Positions 1 through 8,653 of a stretch of DNA of 64,000 bases are shown in pieces. Under the pieces are notes generated by a model. That model was given only the letters and a program-made list of their open reading frames with translations. It did no database searches and had not been told where the DNA came from. Each line of letters begins with the position of its first letter. The stretch's first letter is position 1. The DNA lies in contig NZ_QOLD01000081.1 of assembly GCF_003333305.1 (NCBI RefSeq), positions 1 through 64,000 of the forward strand. Direction: 5' to 3'. A program made the translations under genes and the position numbers. This stretch comes from Candidatus Colwellia aromaticivorans (GTDB taxonomy: Bacteria; Pseudomonadota; Gammaproteobacteria; Enterobacterales; Alteromonadaceae).

Positions 1-176
1 GAAAGCTTGTGGCTTAAATTGACTCTGTCAAACACAGTGTTGACAGTCGGCTTGGTTTTATCCTCCACACCATTACTGGCTTTCATCGGCCTAGCCTTAC
101 TCACTACTACGGGTTCATCTGCCACCTCACACTCGTAATACTCTTGAGTCACCTCTTGAATAATACGTCCAACCAT
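1..176 (-). CDS. Group II intron-encoded reverse transcriptase/maturase, N-terminal part (cut by window edge)
   Basis: An open frame runs from an ATG at 176 to the window edge without a stop (58 codons). It has an acidic start (about residues 8-21) followed by RPMKASNGVEDKTKPTVNT and FDRVNLSHKL. That layout resembles the N-terminal leader of intron reverse transcriptases, just before RT domain 0/1, as I remember the family. The catalytic RT, X and endonuclease regions would lie outside the window, so the identity rests on this leader and on the structured RNA-like tract upstream (177-488). No Shine-Dalgarno is obvious. It could instead be a fragment of a dead copy. Confidence 0.5.
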   Translation of the reverse strand, partial: MVGRIIQEVTQEYYECEVADEPVVVSKARPMKASNGVEDKTKPTVNTVFDRVNLSHKL

Positions 177-488
177 TTTTGATCAAATCATTTTGATTGG
201 ATACAATGCCAGGCTTCCCCAGTTACTGCACTAGTTCCCTGTTAGAAATTCCACCCTCAAACACAGCATTGGTCTGACTAAGTATTGGGCTTCGCGCTAT
301 TTTGGACGCTTACCCACCAATACCGCCGAAGCAGGTTACGGTTAGTTGTGTACCTCTAACTTCTTATGGCTTCCTTCAGACCCCACCGTTAGCCAGTGAC
401 GCCCTTGCCATTCAGATTATCTTCCCCTTAGTCGGGGTGATAAGGCTTCTTTCAGCCTATCGGGTTTGCCAGCTTCGCTGGGCAAACA
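177..488 (-). mobile_element. 5' RNA part of a probable group II intron (domain I region)
   Basis: On the minus strand this stretch has no sustained ORF but many short complementary segments: GTTTGCCCAGC with GCTGGCAAAC, AGGCTGAAAGAAGCCT, and ATCACCCC with GGGGAAGAT. It also carries the phrase GGGGTCTGAAGGAAGCC, which I associate with the domain I region of bacterial group II introns. It starts directly after the U-tract of the hairpin at 488-515, which is where group IIC introns insert. The exact 5' splice site is not proven: GTTTG at about 488 is the candidate and deviates from the usual GUGYG. Confidence 0.5.
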
Positions 489-515
489 AAAAAAAGCCGC
501 TATAATGCGACTTTT
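488..515 (-). terminator. Rho-independent terminator, probably for tRNA-Ser; likely intron target
   Basis: On the minus strand, AAAAGTCGC-ATTATA-GCGGCTTTT forms a stem with one G-T pair and is followed by a run of T. It lies about 130 bases downstream of tRNA-Ser. The intron-like sequence begins right after the T run. Confidence 0.65.
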
Positions 516-642
516 GTCTTTTTAGTTTTAATGGCGAGTAAGAGAGGTTTTAACTCTACTCGTTGGATTTACGCTATAAACCCTTTTTTGACAAACTATA
601 TTTCAATAGCAAATATTATTAATTCAAATAACATTTTGAATG

Positions 643-733
643 TGGCGGTGAGATAGAGATTTGAACTCTAGAAGGGCTACAAACCCTTGCCGGTTTTCAA
701 GACCGGTGCTTTCGACCACTCAGCCATCTCACC
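643..733 (-). tRNA. tRNA-Ser(UGA)
   Basis: A 91-nt cloverleaf with the long variable arm of class II tRNAs. The acceptor arms GGTGAGA and TCTCACC pair. The anticodon loop is CTTGAAA with anticodon TGA, so it reads UCN codons. The T-loop is TTCAAAT, and G-CCA is encoded at the 3' end. Confidence 0.97.
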
Positions 734-777
734 AGATATCATTAGCATGAAAAGAGCACTTGCTAAAAGACGGGCGA

Positions 778-806
778 ATGTTAAATACTGCGTGGTTATT
801 TGTAAA
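778..806 (-). promoter_or_regulatory. Candidate sigma-70 promoter of tRNA-Ser
   Basis: On the minus strand there is TTTACA (801-806), a 17-nt spacer and TAACAT (778-783). A GC-rich stretch TCGCCCG follows, as expected for a stringently controlled stable RNA promoter. It lies 45 bases upstream of the tRNA. Confidence 0.5.
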
Positions 807-850
807 GACTTAATTGTATAAAATAGCAAATAATACGTAAATTACACACT

Positions 851-1073
851 TATACCCATGTTACTTCAATATGTCGAATTCAGCTGGAGTTAGAAACGTC
901 TTTAGGCACAGGTTCATAGTTCCAGACTGAACCTAAGTACCTACATCCCATTGATTGAAGATAATGGTTGTTCAGGAGAATATGCTCCTGAACGACCCTT
1001 AATAAAAAGATGCGCCTTGATCATGAATCGTTCAGCAGCCCTGAAACGCACATCTTGAAGTATCATGGGTATA
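851..1073. repeat. Dispersed palindromic repeat, copy A
   Basis: The ends are imperfect inverted repeats of about 24 bases (TATACCCATG-T-ACTTCAA). The interior carries an arm of GTTCAGGAGAA-AT-GCTCCTGAAC. Copy B at 33819-34002 is the reverse complement of most of it. Copy A has about 40 extra bases in the middle (around 915-958). No ORF of note. This looks like a MITE or REP-like non-autonomous element, and it fills most of the 734-1093 gap. Confidence 0.85.
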
Positions 1074-1093
1074 CAAGTATTAAAACAAAATAT

Positions 1094-1492
1094 TTATTTG
1101 ATAAAGTCTAGGTGTTCTTGATAACAATCACCTAAAACAGGCACTTTTACTTTTTGACCTTGTACCGCATGATAAATAGCATAGAGCCATGTTAAAAACA
1201 CAGCTACATTCAATAACCAACCAATTAAGGGCACTAAAGCCAGCAATGCACCTGTAATAATAAGGCCAAGAGATTGGCGAAGATGAAAGGTTGCGAAATC
1301 AGACTTATGTTTGTCATGAAGCACAATGGCAACCAACCATCCTAACAAGGTTATATAACCTATAATAGCCACGGTTTTAGCTATGCCGTATACATCATCA
1401 TTTATTGATGAATCATAATTATCACTAGCATGTGATATTGTTTGCTGCTTTGGCTTATCCGTTGAATGGTACTGCATAAATTGATACTCCAT
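1094..1492 (-). CDS. Small integral membrane protein, DUF4870/Tic20-like
   Basis: 132 residues: a polar N-terminus (about 1-32), then three or four hydrophobic segments (about 36-58, 72-92, 94-112) and a short polar tail. The phrase FATFHLRQSLGL between helices matches the FARFHANQGL-type signature of the DUF4870/Tic20-like family. The function of that family in bacteria is unknown. It stands alone between two repeat elements. No catalytic residues are recognisable. Confidence 0.6.
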   Translation of the reverse strand: MEYQFMQYHSTDKPKQQTISHASDNYDSSINDDVYGIAKTVAIIGYITLLGWLVAIVLHDKHKSDFATFHLRQSLGLIITGALLALVPLIGWLLNVAVFLTWLYAIYHAVQGQKVKVPVLGDCYQEHLDFIK

Positions 1493-1572
1493 CGTTATAA
1501 CGTCAACTGCCTAATCTTTATAATGTAGATTGAATCTAGTTTTACAACAAGCGTTTTGTTATGACAAAAAAG

Positions 1573-1633
1573 TATATACCCGTTCCACCTGAAGGTGCTC
1601 GTTTCATGCATCTTCAGGTGGAACGGGTATATA
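1573..1633. repeat. Perfect inverted repeat, short element C
   Basis: Two perfectly complementary 22-base arms (TATATACCCGTTCCACCTGA-AG) flank a 17-base loop. The outer sequence TATACCCG resembles the ends of the larger repeats A, B and H. It lies just downstream of the transglutaminase gene on the minus strand and would form a strong hairpin in that mRNA. Confidence 0.9.
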
Positions 1634-1675
1634 GTGCTTAGTTGCTTCAAATATAAACCGAATTATTTATTAACA

Positions 1676-3811
1676 CTAACTTAAGTTTGCTGTTATACCT
1701 TTATATTGCTTTTTTAGACGACTCAGATGTAATTCTCGCTCTAAATCACTTAACTTTCTATAGTTTAACTGCTCAAAAGTAAGGGTAAAATCAAGAAACT
1801 CTTTTGATATTTGCGGTAATCGTGCGGTAACTAACATAGAAAAATCAAAAGCAGTCATATTTACAGGTTTATGCAGTCCCTTCGTTGCTAAAATTTTCAA
1901 CGCTTTTTGATACAAGCTAAACCATGGCGTTACGTTTTTTCGCTTAAAGATTTTCATATTAAATCGATAAAACAAAGTGACAAGCGCCATTGACGAAATC
2001 AATGCGATAGCAACTATACCTGCTATTTTCCATGGCATTTGCTTTCCAAACAAACGCTTTAGCAGATCATATTGCTGTTTGCTAGAGAACCCTAAAACCC
2101 ATCGTGTCCACTGATAATCCAGTGCATCAAGCTGTAATCTTAGCTCGTTAATCCAAGAAATCCTTTTAAATTGATATAAACCGATAAAACCATTATTCAT
2201 TGATAATTGTTGTGTTACTAAGGTATTTGACCAGCCACTTTCAACTCGTTGGGGATCTACAGCTGCCGTAGGGTCGATCTTTTTCCAACCAATACCGTGC
2301 AACCAAATTTCTGACCATGCATGAGCATCATATTGATAAATACTTAAATGCCCACCCTGCTGTCCATTTTGCTGTGATAATGCTGCGGCATTGACATTGT
2401 TATATTCACCACCTAAATACCCCGTAACAACCCTTGCAGGAATACCGGCAGCCCGCATTAAATAGGTGAAACTGCTGGCATAATGTACACAAAACCCTGA
2501 TTTAGTATCAAAATAAAATTGATCTAGGCTATTATTGAGTAACTTTGGAGGTTGTAAGGTATAAAAATAGTGACTTTCTCTAAAAGTTTCGAGAACAGCT
2601 TGTGCTCTATCAATTGGATCAACGTATTGCTTTATTAGTTTAGCTGCTAATTTTTCTAATCTGGGGTTACTACCTTTTACAATAGATAAATTACGCTGTT
2701 TATCGACTTCATTTATTGTTAAATCTAAAGAAGAATGTAAATAGCTTTTCACTTGATAATGAGTTATTTGGCTCAATACATTACGACTTTGAATGGTATA
2801 ATCACTCATTAATGCAACTCTTGCATCATTGCTTGTTGCCACTGCTAGTCCAAATAGCCAAGGTTGATAGCTTGGCTCAACAGTTACATCATACAGAATA
2901 CTGAGACCTGAAGTTTCAGGCTCGAATATAACATTTGGCGATGTAACTTGTGATAATGTTTTGTTTATATCGTCTTTTGCACGAGTCCATTTTTTGCCAT
3001 CAAAATTTTCTAATGTCATCGCACGCCAATATAACGTTGAATAATCAGGAATTTGTTCCCTTTTAAAGTCAACCCGAAATGCTAGATCACTAGACAAAGC
3101 TAACGAGGCAATATCACCGGGACTGACTTCATCTGACAATCCTATTTTTGCAGAGTTAACGCTAGGCACTTGCCAAAATGGTGATAAACGGGGGAAAACA
3201 ATAAACAAAGTAACGGCCAGTAACGCACTTTGTAATAATAATATACAAACGGTTTTACTTGCTAACAATAACGTTTTAGTTGGCGAGAAAACCCGGTGTA
3301 ATATCGTCAGATTAATAATTAAGAAAAAAACAATTAATAAAGAAAAAGCCAATGTTTGCTTAAAAATAAGTGCCGAGGCTAATAAAAACAAACCAAGTAA
3401 AAATAATTGATAGAAGTCTTTTCTTTTCTTAATTTCAAAAGCTTTTAAGGTATAAGCAAAAGTAAGTAAGTGCAGCATACTAACCAAAACCCCTAAGCTT
3501 CTAGCTGAAATTGCGATGGCAATACAACCACTAACCGCAATGAACATTAATAGCATCGAAGATATAGCCATTTGTTGCTTGACTGAAATATTAACCTTAC
3601 TGTGTTTTTTGTTGGTATTTAACCTGTTATGGAGTAATAGCGCCTGCCAGCACAAGCATAATGCGATAACTGCAATCATCCATGTACTGATTTCCAATAG
3701 TAAAGTAGACAAATTTAATAATTGACAACACCATAATAACCAAGCATTTTTACTAGTTAAATAAAATAAATCAACGGGCTGGCTAAGTGGTTTTGTTGGA
3801 TTCGTTATCAT
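1676..3811 (-). CDS. Transmembrane transglutaminase-like protein (TgpA/DUF3488 type)
   Basis: 711 residues. The N-terminal third has about seven transmembrane helices (DUF3488-like). A periplasmic transglutaminase core follows, with the Cys region KSGFCVHYASSFTYLMRAAG, the His in YDAHAWSEIWL and the Asp in WKKIDPTAAV, so the Cys-His-Asp triad is intact. One more helix lies near 590-610, followed by a cytoplasmic tail of DUF4129 type. It follows the DUF58 gene by 4 bases and MoxR lies upstream, a standard trio. The Pseudomonas TgpA relative is an essential periplasmic transglutaminase. The substrate here is unknown. Confidence 0.85.
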   Translation of the reverse strand: MITNPTKPLSQPVDLFYLTSKNAWLLWCCQLLNLSTLLLEISTWMIAVIALCLCWQALLLHNRLNTNKKHSKVNISVKQQMAISSMLLMFIAVSGCIAIAISARSLGVLVSMLHLLTFAYTLKAFEIKKRKDFYQLFLLGLFLLASALIFKQTLAFSLLIVFFLIINLTILHRVFSPTKTLLLASKTVCILLLQSALLAVTLFIVFPRLSPFWQVPSVNSAKIGLSDEVSPGDIASLALSSDLAFRVDFKREQIPDYSTLYWRAMTLENFDGKKWTRAKDDINKTLSQVTSPNVIFEPETSGLSILYDVTVEPSYQPWLFGLAVATSNDARVALMSDYTIQSRNVLSQITHYQVKSYLHSSLDLTINEVDKQRNLSIVKGSNPRLEKLAAKLIKQYVDPIDRAQAVLETFRESHYFYTLQPPKLLNNSLDQFYFDTKSGFCVHYASSFTYLMRAAGIPARVVTGYLGGEYNNVNAAALSQQNGQQGGHLSIYQYDAHAWSEIWLHGIGWKKIDPTAAVDPQRVESGWSNTLVTQQLSMNNGFIGLYQFKRISWINELRLQLDALDYQWTRWVLGFSSKQQYDLLKRLFGKQMPWKIAGIVAIALISSMALVTLFYRFNMKIFKRKNVTPWFSLYQKALKILATKGLHKPVNMTAFDFSMLVTARLPQISKEFLDFTLTFEQLNYRKLSDLERELHLSRLKKQYKGITANLS

Positions 3812-3815
3812 AGAC

Positions 3816-4847
3816 TTAATCGGTTACTTTTGCTAAAGCGATTAAACAGCTCTGTTGGTGTTGATACCCTGAATTTGGCTCAATTTTAATTAGAGTACTA
3901 TTTTTAGTGCTGTTTGTAATGCTGGGAGGTAAGTCGAGAACTAGACCAAAACACTGCTTGTTATGGCTATATTCAAGGATTAAGAAACACAAAAACTGAA
4001 GCTTCGTTTCAATATCAGAACTTGGCATATTACTAAACTTTAACCAAAGTAAACTGCCTTGCTGCGCTTGGTAATTTTTACTCAATTTTCCCTGACCGCG
4101 TGCTAATTGCTTCCAAGCAATACGTGCTTGCGATTCTCCAAGTACATAATTTTTTAATTCCGAATAATCTTCTCCCCCAACTGTTGCTTGCATAGAAGCA
4201 CCATTACTTTCATCAAGCCCGGTTAAAAATTGTTGATTATCAGTTAATCTTTTCGGCTGTGGAAAAACAATCGCTTGATGTGAAAAGTCTAACAGTGACC
4301 AAGTAATAAAAAGACCTAAAGAGTACTCACTAAAAACTTTAACTCTGCCTAAGCTGTAAACTCCTCGCTGCTTTGCATACCACGGAAGTAAAATCTCTAT
4401 CGTATCAGTGTCACATTGTGCGAGTTTTACTACTTTTAAAAAGTGTTGGGACTCAGAAAATATAAAATTAATATCAAAATGTATTTTATGACCTGTAATA
4501 GTAATAGGGTAATTTAAAACTTGCTTAGCAAAGCCGGTTTGTTTCGCTTTTGATGAAAAGGTTAACTGGGAAAAGTTATAAAAACTGTGCATCATTACCG
4601 TAATGAAAAGACTTGCTAGTAAATAGCTTAACAACAAAATAATATTATTTTGATAATTAGTGCCTAAGAGAAACAATAAAATATCAAAAAATAAATAAGT
4701 AAACCCAAACCGTGTCGGTAGAATAAAAATATTACGATTAGACAGTTTTTGTTGAAAACGACTTGGCATTCGTCGACTAAGCCAGTGATCAAAACGTTTG
4801 TTGATTACTTTTTGACTGGCTTGTTTAATAGTTCTAAAAATATTCAT
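3816..4847 (-). CDS. DUF58 domain protein
   Basis: 343 residues. Two hydrophobic segments near residues 46-90 anchor the protein. The DUF58 signature lies in the C-terminal half (GGEDYSELKNYVLGESQARIAWK, in which an Asp/Glu-rich loop precedes an Arg-x-x-x-Trp). DUF58 proteins have a vWA-like fold and travel with MoxR ATPases and TgpA-like proteins, as here. The family is thought to act in assembly or folding of envelope or metal-cofactor proteins; the precise role is unknown. It is co-oriented with both neighbours. Confidence 0.85.
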   Translation of the reverse strand: MNIFRTIKQASQKVINKRFDHWLSRRMPSRFQQKLSNRNIFILPTRFGFTYLFFDILLFLLGTNYQNNIILLLSYLLASLFITVMMHSFYNFSQLTFSSKAKQTGFAKQVLNYPITITGHKIHFDINFIFSESQHFLKVVKLAQCDTDTIEILLPWYAKQRGVYSLGRVKVFSEYSLGLFITWSLLDFSHQAIVFPQPKRLTDNQQFLTGLDESNGASMQATVGGEDYSELKNYVLGESQARIAWKQLARGQGKLSKNYQAQQGSLLWLKFSNMPSSDIETKLQFLCFLILEYSHNKQCFGLVLDLPPSITNSTKNSTLIKIEPNSGYQHQQSCLIALAKVTD

Positions 4848-4887
4848 GAGGCTAGATAGTAATGACTAAACATAGCTAAAACCATAG

Positions 4888-5844
4888 CTAAGCATTCAAT
4901 GGATTTAATACGTTAACAGCGTCCAAAATACGCTCGCTAATACTACCAGAGACATGTTGCTGCTCTGTTATATTTAGATCTAATCGGTGTTCACATACGT
5001 TATAAAATACAGCCTTTATATCATCAGGTAGCAAATAATCTCTATTATCAATAAAAGCCCATGCTCTTGCTGCAGCAAGTAACGCTTTACCAGCACGAGG
5101 CGATAAAGGTTTACACACTATTTTATCTGTTTTTTCTGTCATCTCTTGCCCTCGGCTAATACGACAAAGCGCAATAATGTACTCAATAATGCTTGTCGAT
5201 GCATGAACGTTTTCAATGGTATTTTGCATTGAGATTAAAGTATCAACGCAAATAATATCATTTATCAGCGTTGATTCAGTTGCTTGGACATTGTTCGAAA
5301 GAAGAATGCTTTTTTCAGCGTCAATATCAGGAAAGCCTAACGATATTTTCATCATAAATCGATCAAGCTGTGATTCAGGTAATGGATAAGTGCCCGCGTG
5401 AAATAAAGGGTTCTGAGTGGCGATAACAAAAAATGGTCTGGGTAATATATGGGTTATACCATCGATACTGACTTGGTTTTCAGCCATAGCTTCAAGTAAA
5501 GCGCTTTGGGTTTTTGGACTAGCACGGTTAATTTCATCAGCCAAGACTACTTGATTAAATATAGGTCCTTTATGAAGTTCAAACTGCTTAGTCTCGCTAT
5601 TAAATATAGAGATACCAATCACATCAGAAGGAAGCAAATCACTGGTAAACTGAGTGCGTTGATAACTCAGGCTTAAGTTTTTAGCTAACGCTTGTGCCAG
5701 TGTTGTTTTTCCCATACCAGGTAAATCTTCTATCAACAAATGACCTTGAGCGAGTAAACAGGCAAGTGCTAAACGACATTCATGCGGCTTACCTATAACA
5801 ACTGATTCAATTTGACTCAAAATAGCCAGAAGAGTTTTTTGCAT
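4888..5844 (-). CDS. MoxR-family AAA+ ATPase
   Basis: 318 residues. Walker A is GMGKTT (about 43-48), Walker B is VVLADEINRA, sensor 1 is FFVIATQNP, and the arginine-finger/lid region lies near LSPRAGKALL. MoxR ATPases act as chaperones for vWA-domain partners, here probably the DUF58 protein 40 bases downstream. First gene of the three-gene set moxR-DUF58-transglutaminase. A terminator hairpin separates it from aroG upstream. Confidence 0.9.
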   Translation of the reverse strand: MQKTLLAILSQIESVVIGKPHECRLALACLLAQGHLLIEDLPGMGKTTLAQALAKNLSLSYQRTQFTSDLLPSDVIGISIFNSETKQFELHKGPIFNQVVLADEINRASPKTQSALLEAMAENQVSIDGITHILPRPFFVIATQNPLFHAGTYPLPESQLDRFMMKISLGFPDIDAEKSILLSNNVQATESTLINDIICVDTLISMQNTIENVHASTSIIEYIIALCRISRGQEMTEKTDKIVCKPLSPRAGKALLAAARAWAFIDNRDYLLPDDIKAVFYNVCEHRLDLNITEQQHVSGSISERILDAVNVLNPLNA

Positions 5845-5886
5845 AAAAAAAGCCTACCTAAATATGTTTATTTAAGTAGACTTTTT
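5845..5886 (-). terminator. Hairpin terminator after aroG
   Basis: On the minus strand, AAAAAGTCTACTTAAATA pairs with TATTTAGGTAGGCTTTTT over about 17 positions with small mismatches, followed by T. It lies between the aroG stop and the moxR start. It is near-symmetric, so it could also act on the plus strand. Confidence 0.65.
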
Positions 5887-5979
5887 AGCATGATTAGGTG
5901 ACTTTTAACAGCCAAGTGTCTTGATTATCAATAGCTCAGACTTCTGAAGCCCAAATACTCAAGTAGAGCGGATATGTTA

Positions 5980-7032
5980 TTAAGCGTTTCTTCTTGCTGT
6001 TACCGCATCAGATAACTGTGCTAATAACGTTTCAGTATCTGGCCAACCAATACAAGCATCGGTAACACTTTGGCCATAAACTTCAGCTGTACCATTAACA
6101 AGCTTTTGATTTCCTTCAACCAAGTTGCTTTCAACCATAACACCAAATATATCTTGATTACCTTGGCTAATTTGTTTACTAACATCAGTAGAAACTATCA
6201 TTTGATTTTCAAACTTTTTGCTTGAATTAGCATGGCTAAAATCAATCATTATTTTACTATTTAACTTACTTGCTTCTAATTGTTCTGTTACTGCTTTAAC
6301 ACTATCTTGATCAAAGTTTGTTGTTTTGCCGCCGCGTAAAATTATATGGCAATCACTGTTACCTGTGGTTTCAACAATCGCGGCATGACCAAACTTTGTC
6401 ACCGATAAGAAGTGATGTGAAGCAGCCGCTGAACCAATAGCATCGATAGCAATTTTTATCATGCCGTCTGTACCATTTTTAAAACCAACAGGGCAAGATA
6501 ACCCTGATGCTAACTCTCTATGAACTTGTGATTCAGTAGTACGTGCGCCAATTGCACCCCAACACATAAAATCAGCCATATATTGCGGAGTCATCATATC
6601 TAAGAACTCTCCCGCCGTTGGTAAACCTAATTCATTTAACTGAAGTAATAATTTACGACCGATACGTAAACCATCATTAAGTTTAAAGCTATTGTCCATA
6701 TAAGGGTCATTTATGAGCCCTTTCCAACCTACCGTTGTTCGCGGCTTTTCAAAATAAACTCGCATAACAATTTCTAAGTTGTCTTTATACTTTTCACGTA
6801 GTTTCACTAAACGCTGACCATATTCAAGTGCCGCTTTGGGATCATGAATTGAACAAGGTCCAATAATCACGAGTACACGATCATCTTTATGATTTAATAT
6901 GTTATGAATTGCAGTTCGACCAGAAACAACTGATTTAGTTGCTTTCTCTGACGCTGGAAATCGTTCCAGTAATGCGATAGGAGGTAATAAATCTTTGATT
7001 CTATTGATGCGCACATCGTCAGTTTGATACAT
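5980..7032 (-). CDS. aroG: 3-deoxy-D-arabino-heptulosonate 7-phosphate synthase, AroG type
   Basis: 350 residues, the full length of class I DAHP synthases. It condenses PEP with erythrose 4-phosphate, the first step of the shikimate pathway, in the cytoplasm. Very strong resemblance to E. coli AroG: IGPCSIHDP, MRVYFEKPRTTVGWKGLIND, GARTTESQVHRELASGLS, FKNGTDG, DFSHANSSK and a C-terminal ACIGWPDTE. The metal ligands Cys (GPCS), His (DFSH), Glu (MVES) and Asp (TDACIGW) are all present. Feedback by Phe or Tyr cannot be decided from sequence alone; overall resemblance favours AroG. The leader has a small hairpin CCTCAT/ATGAGG near 7051-7063. Confidence 0.93.
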   Translation of the reverse strand: MYQTDDVRINRIKDLLPPIALLERFPASEKATKSVVSGRTAIHNILNHKDDRVLVIIGPCSIHDPKAALEYGQRLVKLREKYKDNLEIVMRVYFEKPRTTVGWKGLINDPYMDNSFKLNDGLRIGRKLLLQLNELGLPTAGEFLDMMTPQYMADFMCWGAIGARTTESQVHRELASGLSCPVGFKNGTDGMIKIAIDAIGSAAASHHFLSVTKFGHAAIVETTGNSDCHIILRGGKTTNFDQDSVKAVTEQLEASKLNSKIMIDFSHANSSKKFENQMIVSTDVSKQISQGNQDIFGVMVESNLVEGNQKLVNGTAEVYGQSVTDACIGWPDTETLLAQLSDAVTARRNA

Positions 7033-7262
7033 AATTTTTCTCTTTTTTTACCTCATAATGAGGTGGCTTGGGTATAGACGTCTAGATAGATATTCTTAAC
7101 GCCAATTTACCAGTGTTAAGTCATTAATACCAGACTATTCAAATGAATAAAGAACAAAAAAGTGATATACCTTTGTTACCAATCAATTTGTCTGTTTCAT
7201 AAGTGCACTTTGAATGGTAACGAGTATAATTACTGAATAGATAAAACATGTTAAGGAATAAA

Positions 7263-8264
7263 ATGATTGATAGTAAATTGCCCTTACTCGATTTACATAG
7301 GCATTTAGATGGTAATATTCGCCCTGCTACCATTTGGCAGTTGGCAGAAAAAAATAGCATTGCTTTACCAACAGCACAATTTAAAGAATTTATCCCTTAT
7401 GTACAAATACAAGACAGTGAAGCAGATTTATTGGCTTTTTTGAAAAAACTCGATTGGGGTGTTTCCGTATTAAAAAACCTTGATGATGTAAAGCGTGTTG
7501 CTTATGAAAATGTAGAAGATGCCTTTAATGCAGGTTTACATTACGCAGAGTTACGTTTTTCACCCTATTACATGGCGATGAATCACCATTTATTGATAAC
7601 TGACGTAGTTTCAGCAGTTATTGATGGTGTGCAGGCTGGTATTAAATCATTCAATATAAAAATAAATCTAATTGGAATTTTAAGTCGTACTTTTGGCGTA
7701 AAGCAATGTCAACTTGAGCTAGAATCATTACTTAAGCATAAAGATAAACTTGTTGCTATTGATTTAGCAGGTGATGAGTACAATTTTCCCGGTGAGTTAT
7801 TTATAGAGCATTTCAATCAAGTACGTGATGCTGGCTTACAAGTAACTATACACGCAGGCGAAGCGGGTGGGGCAAAAAGTGTTTGGCAAGCGATAACCGA
7901 ATTAGGAGCTACACGCATTGGTCACGGTGTTGCCACTATTAATGACGAAAAATTAATGACTTACATGGTCAATAATAATATAGCCATTGAGTCATGCTTA
8001 ACCTCAAACTTTCAAACCGGTACGGTAAAGAACTTAAGCAAACATCCACTTAAAACGTTTCTTAAGGTTGGAATAAAGGCTTGCCTTAATACTGATGATC
8101 CTGCCGTTCAAGGCATAGAGGCTAAACATGAATTTGAAGTCGCTCAACAAAAGTTAAAATTTACTGATAGTGAAATAAGCCAATTGCAAAAAAATGCAGT
8201 AGAAGTTAGTTTTTTGTCAAGCACTGAGAAAACAACATTACTATCTCGTAACAAAATTGTTTAG
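7263..8264 (+). CDS. add: Adenosine deaminase
   Basis: Converts adenosine (and deoxyadenosine) to inosine. 333 residues from the ATG at 7263, which has AAGGA five bases upstream; an ATG at 7248 is possible but has a poorer site. Zinc-binding HRH near the N-terminus (LHRHLDGN), HAGEAGG with the zinc His and catalytic Glu region, RIGHGVA, and LNTDDPAV with the final zinc Asp. The following small gene and deoD lie on the same strand, so its product inosine would be the substrate for the next enzyme, purine nucleoside phosphorylase. Confidence 0.93.
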   Translation: MIDSKLPLLDLHRHLDGNIRPATIWQLAEKNSIALPTAQFKEFIPYVQIQDSEADLLAFLKKLDWGVSVLKNLDDVKRVAYENVEDAFNAGLHYAELRFSPYYMAMNHHLLITDVVSAVIDGVQAGIKSFNIKINLIGILSRTFGVKQCQLELESLLKHKDKLVAIDLAGDEYNFPGELFIEHFNQVRDAGLQVTIHAGEAGGAKSVWQAITELGATRIGHGVATINDEKLMTYMVNNNIAIESCLTSNFQTGTVKNLSKHPLKTFLKVGIKACLNTDDPAVQGIEAKHEFEVAQQKLKFTDSEISQLQKNAVEVSFLSSTEKTTLLSRNKIV

Positions 8265-8303
8265 TTCGTAAAAATATTAACATCAAATAAAGGAGCAATA
8301 ATA

Positions 8304-8474
8304 ATGGCAGAAGTTTTATTGGCGTTGGCAACCGGAGCGTTTGTTGGTATTTTATTTTCAGTATTAAAACTCCCCTTACCCGCCCCTCCAGTTATATCAG
8401 GAATAGCAGGCATTGTAGGAATTTATCTGGGTGGCATCGGTTATCAATGGATAATAGAAAGATTTTTTAGCTAG
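8304..8474 (+). CDS. XapX-domain small membrane protein
   Basis: A 56-residue ORF with an excellent ribosome site (AAGGAG, 9 bases before ATG). Two hydrophobic helices (about 4-20 and 31-50) are separated by LKLPLPAPPVISGI, the proline-rich turn of the XapX family (first named from the xanthosine-phosphorylase region). Function unknown. Its place between add and deoD fits a nucleoside-related role. It is below the length cut-off of common ORF callers. Confidence 0.85.
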   Translation: MAEVLLALATGAFVGILFSVLKLPLPAPPVISGIAGIVGIYLGGIGYQWIIERFFS

Positions 8475-8653
8475 ATACAAATAAATCAACCTTAGCAGTT
8501 TAATTTACTATGGCTAGTTGATAATATTCAATAACGCACTACCAAGTTAGTAAAACACCCTTGATAACAGTATCTAAATTTGAGCATAATTTAGATCAGG
8601 TTAGAAACTTACTGACTCATTTAACTCTATACAAAATAGACAAGGGATATTTC

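Noticed and set aside
302-505. Plus-strand ORF of 67 codons inside the intron-like region
   Set aside because: It lies antisense to the structured intron RNA, ends in the terminator and has no ribosome site.
851-1073. CRISPR array
   Set aside because: The repeats are dispersed palindromes, not regularly spaced direct repeats with spacers; no cas genes are present.
7139-7360. Minus-strand ORF overlapping the start of add
   Set aside because: Antisense to add, no ribosome site, no recognisable protein features.
8561-8653. Longer TTG start for DeoD
   Set aside because: The extra 31 residues have no counterpart in the family, and the ATG at 8654 gives the standard length.
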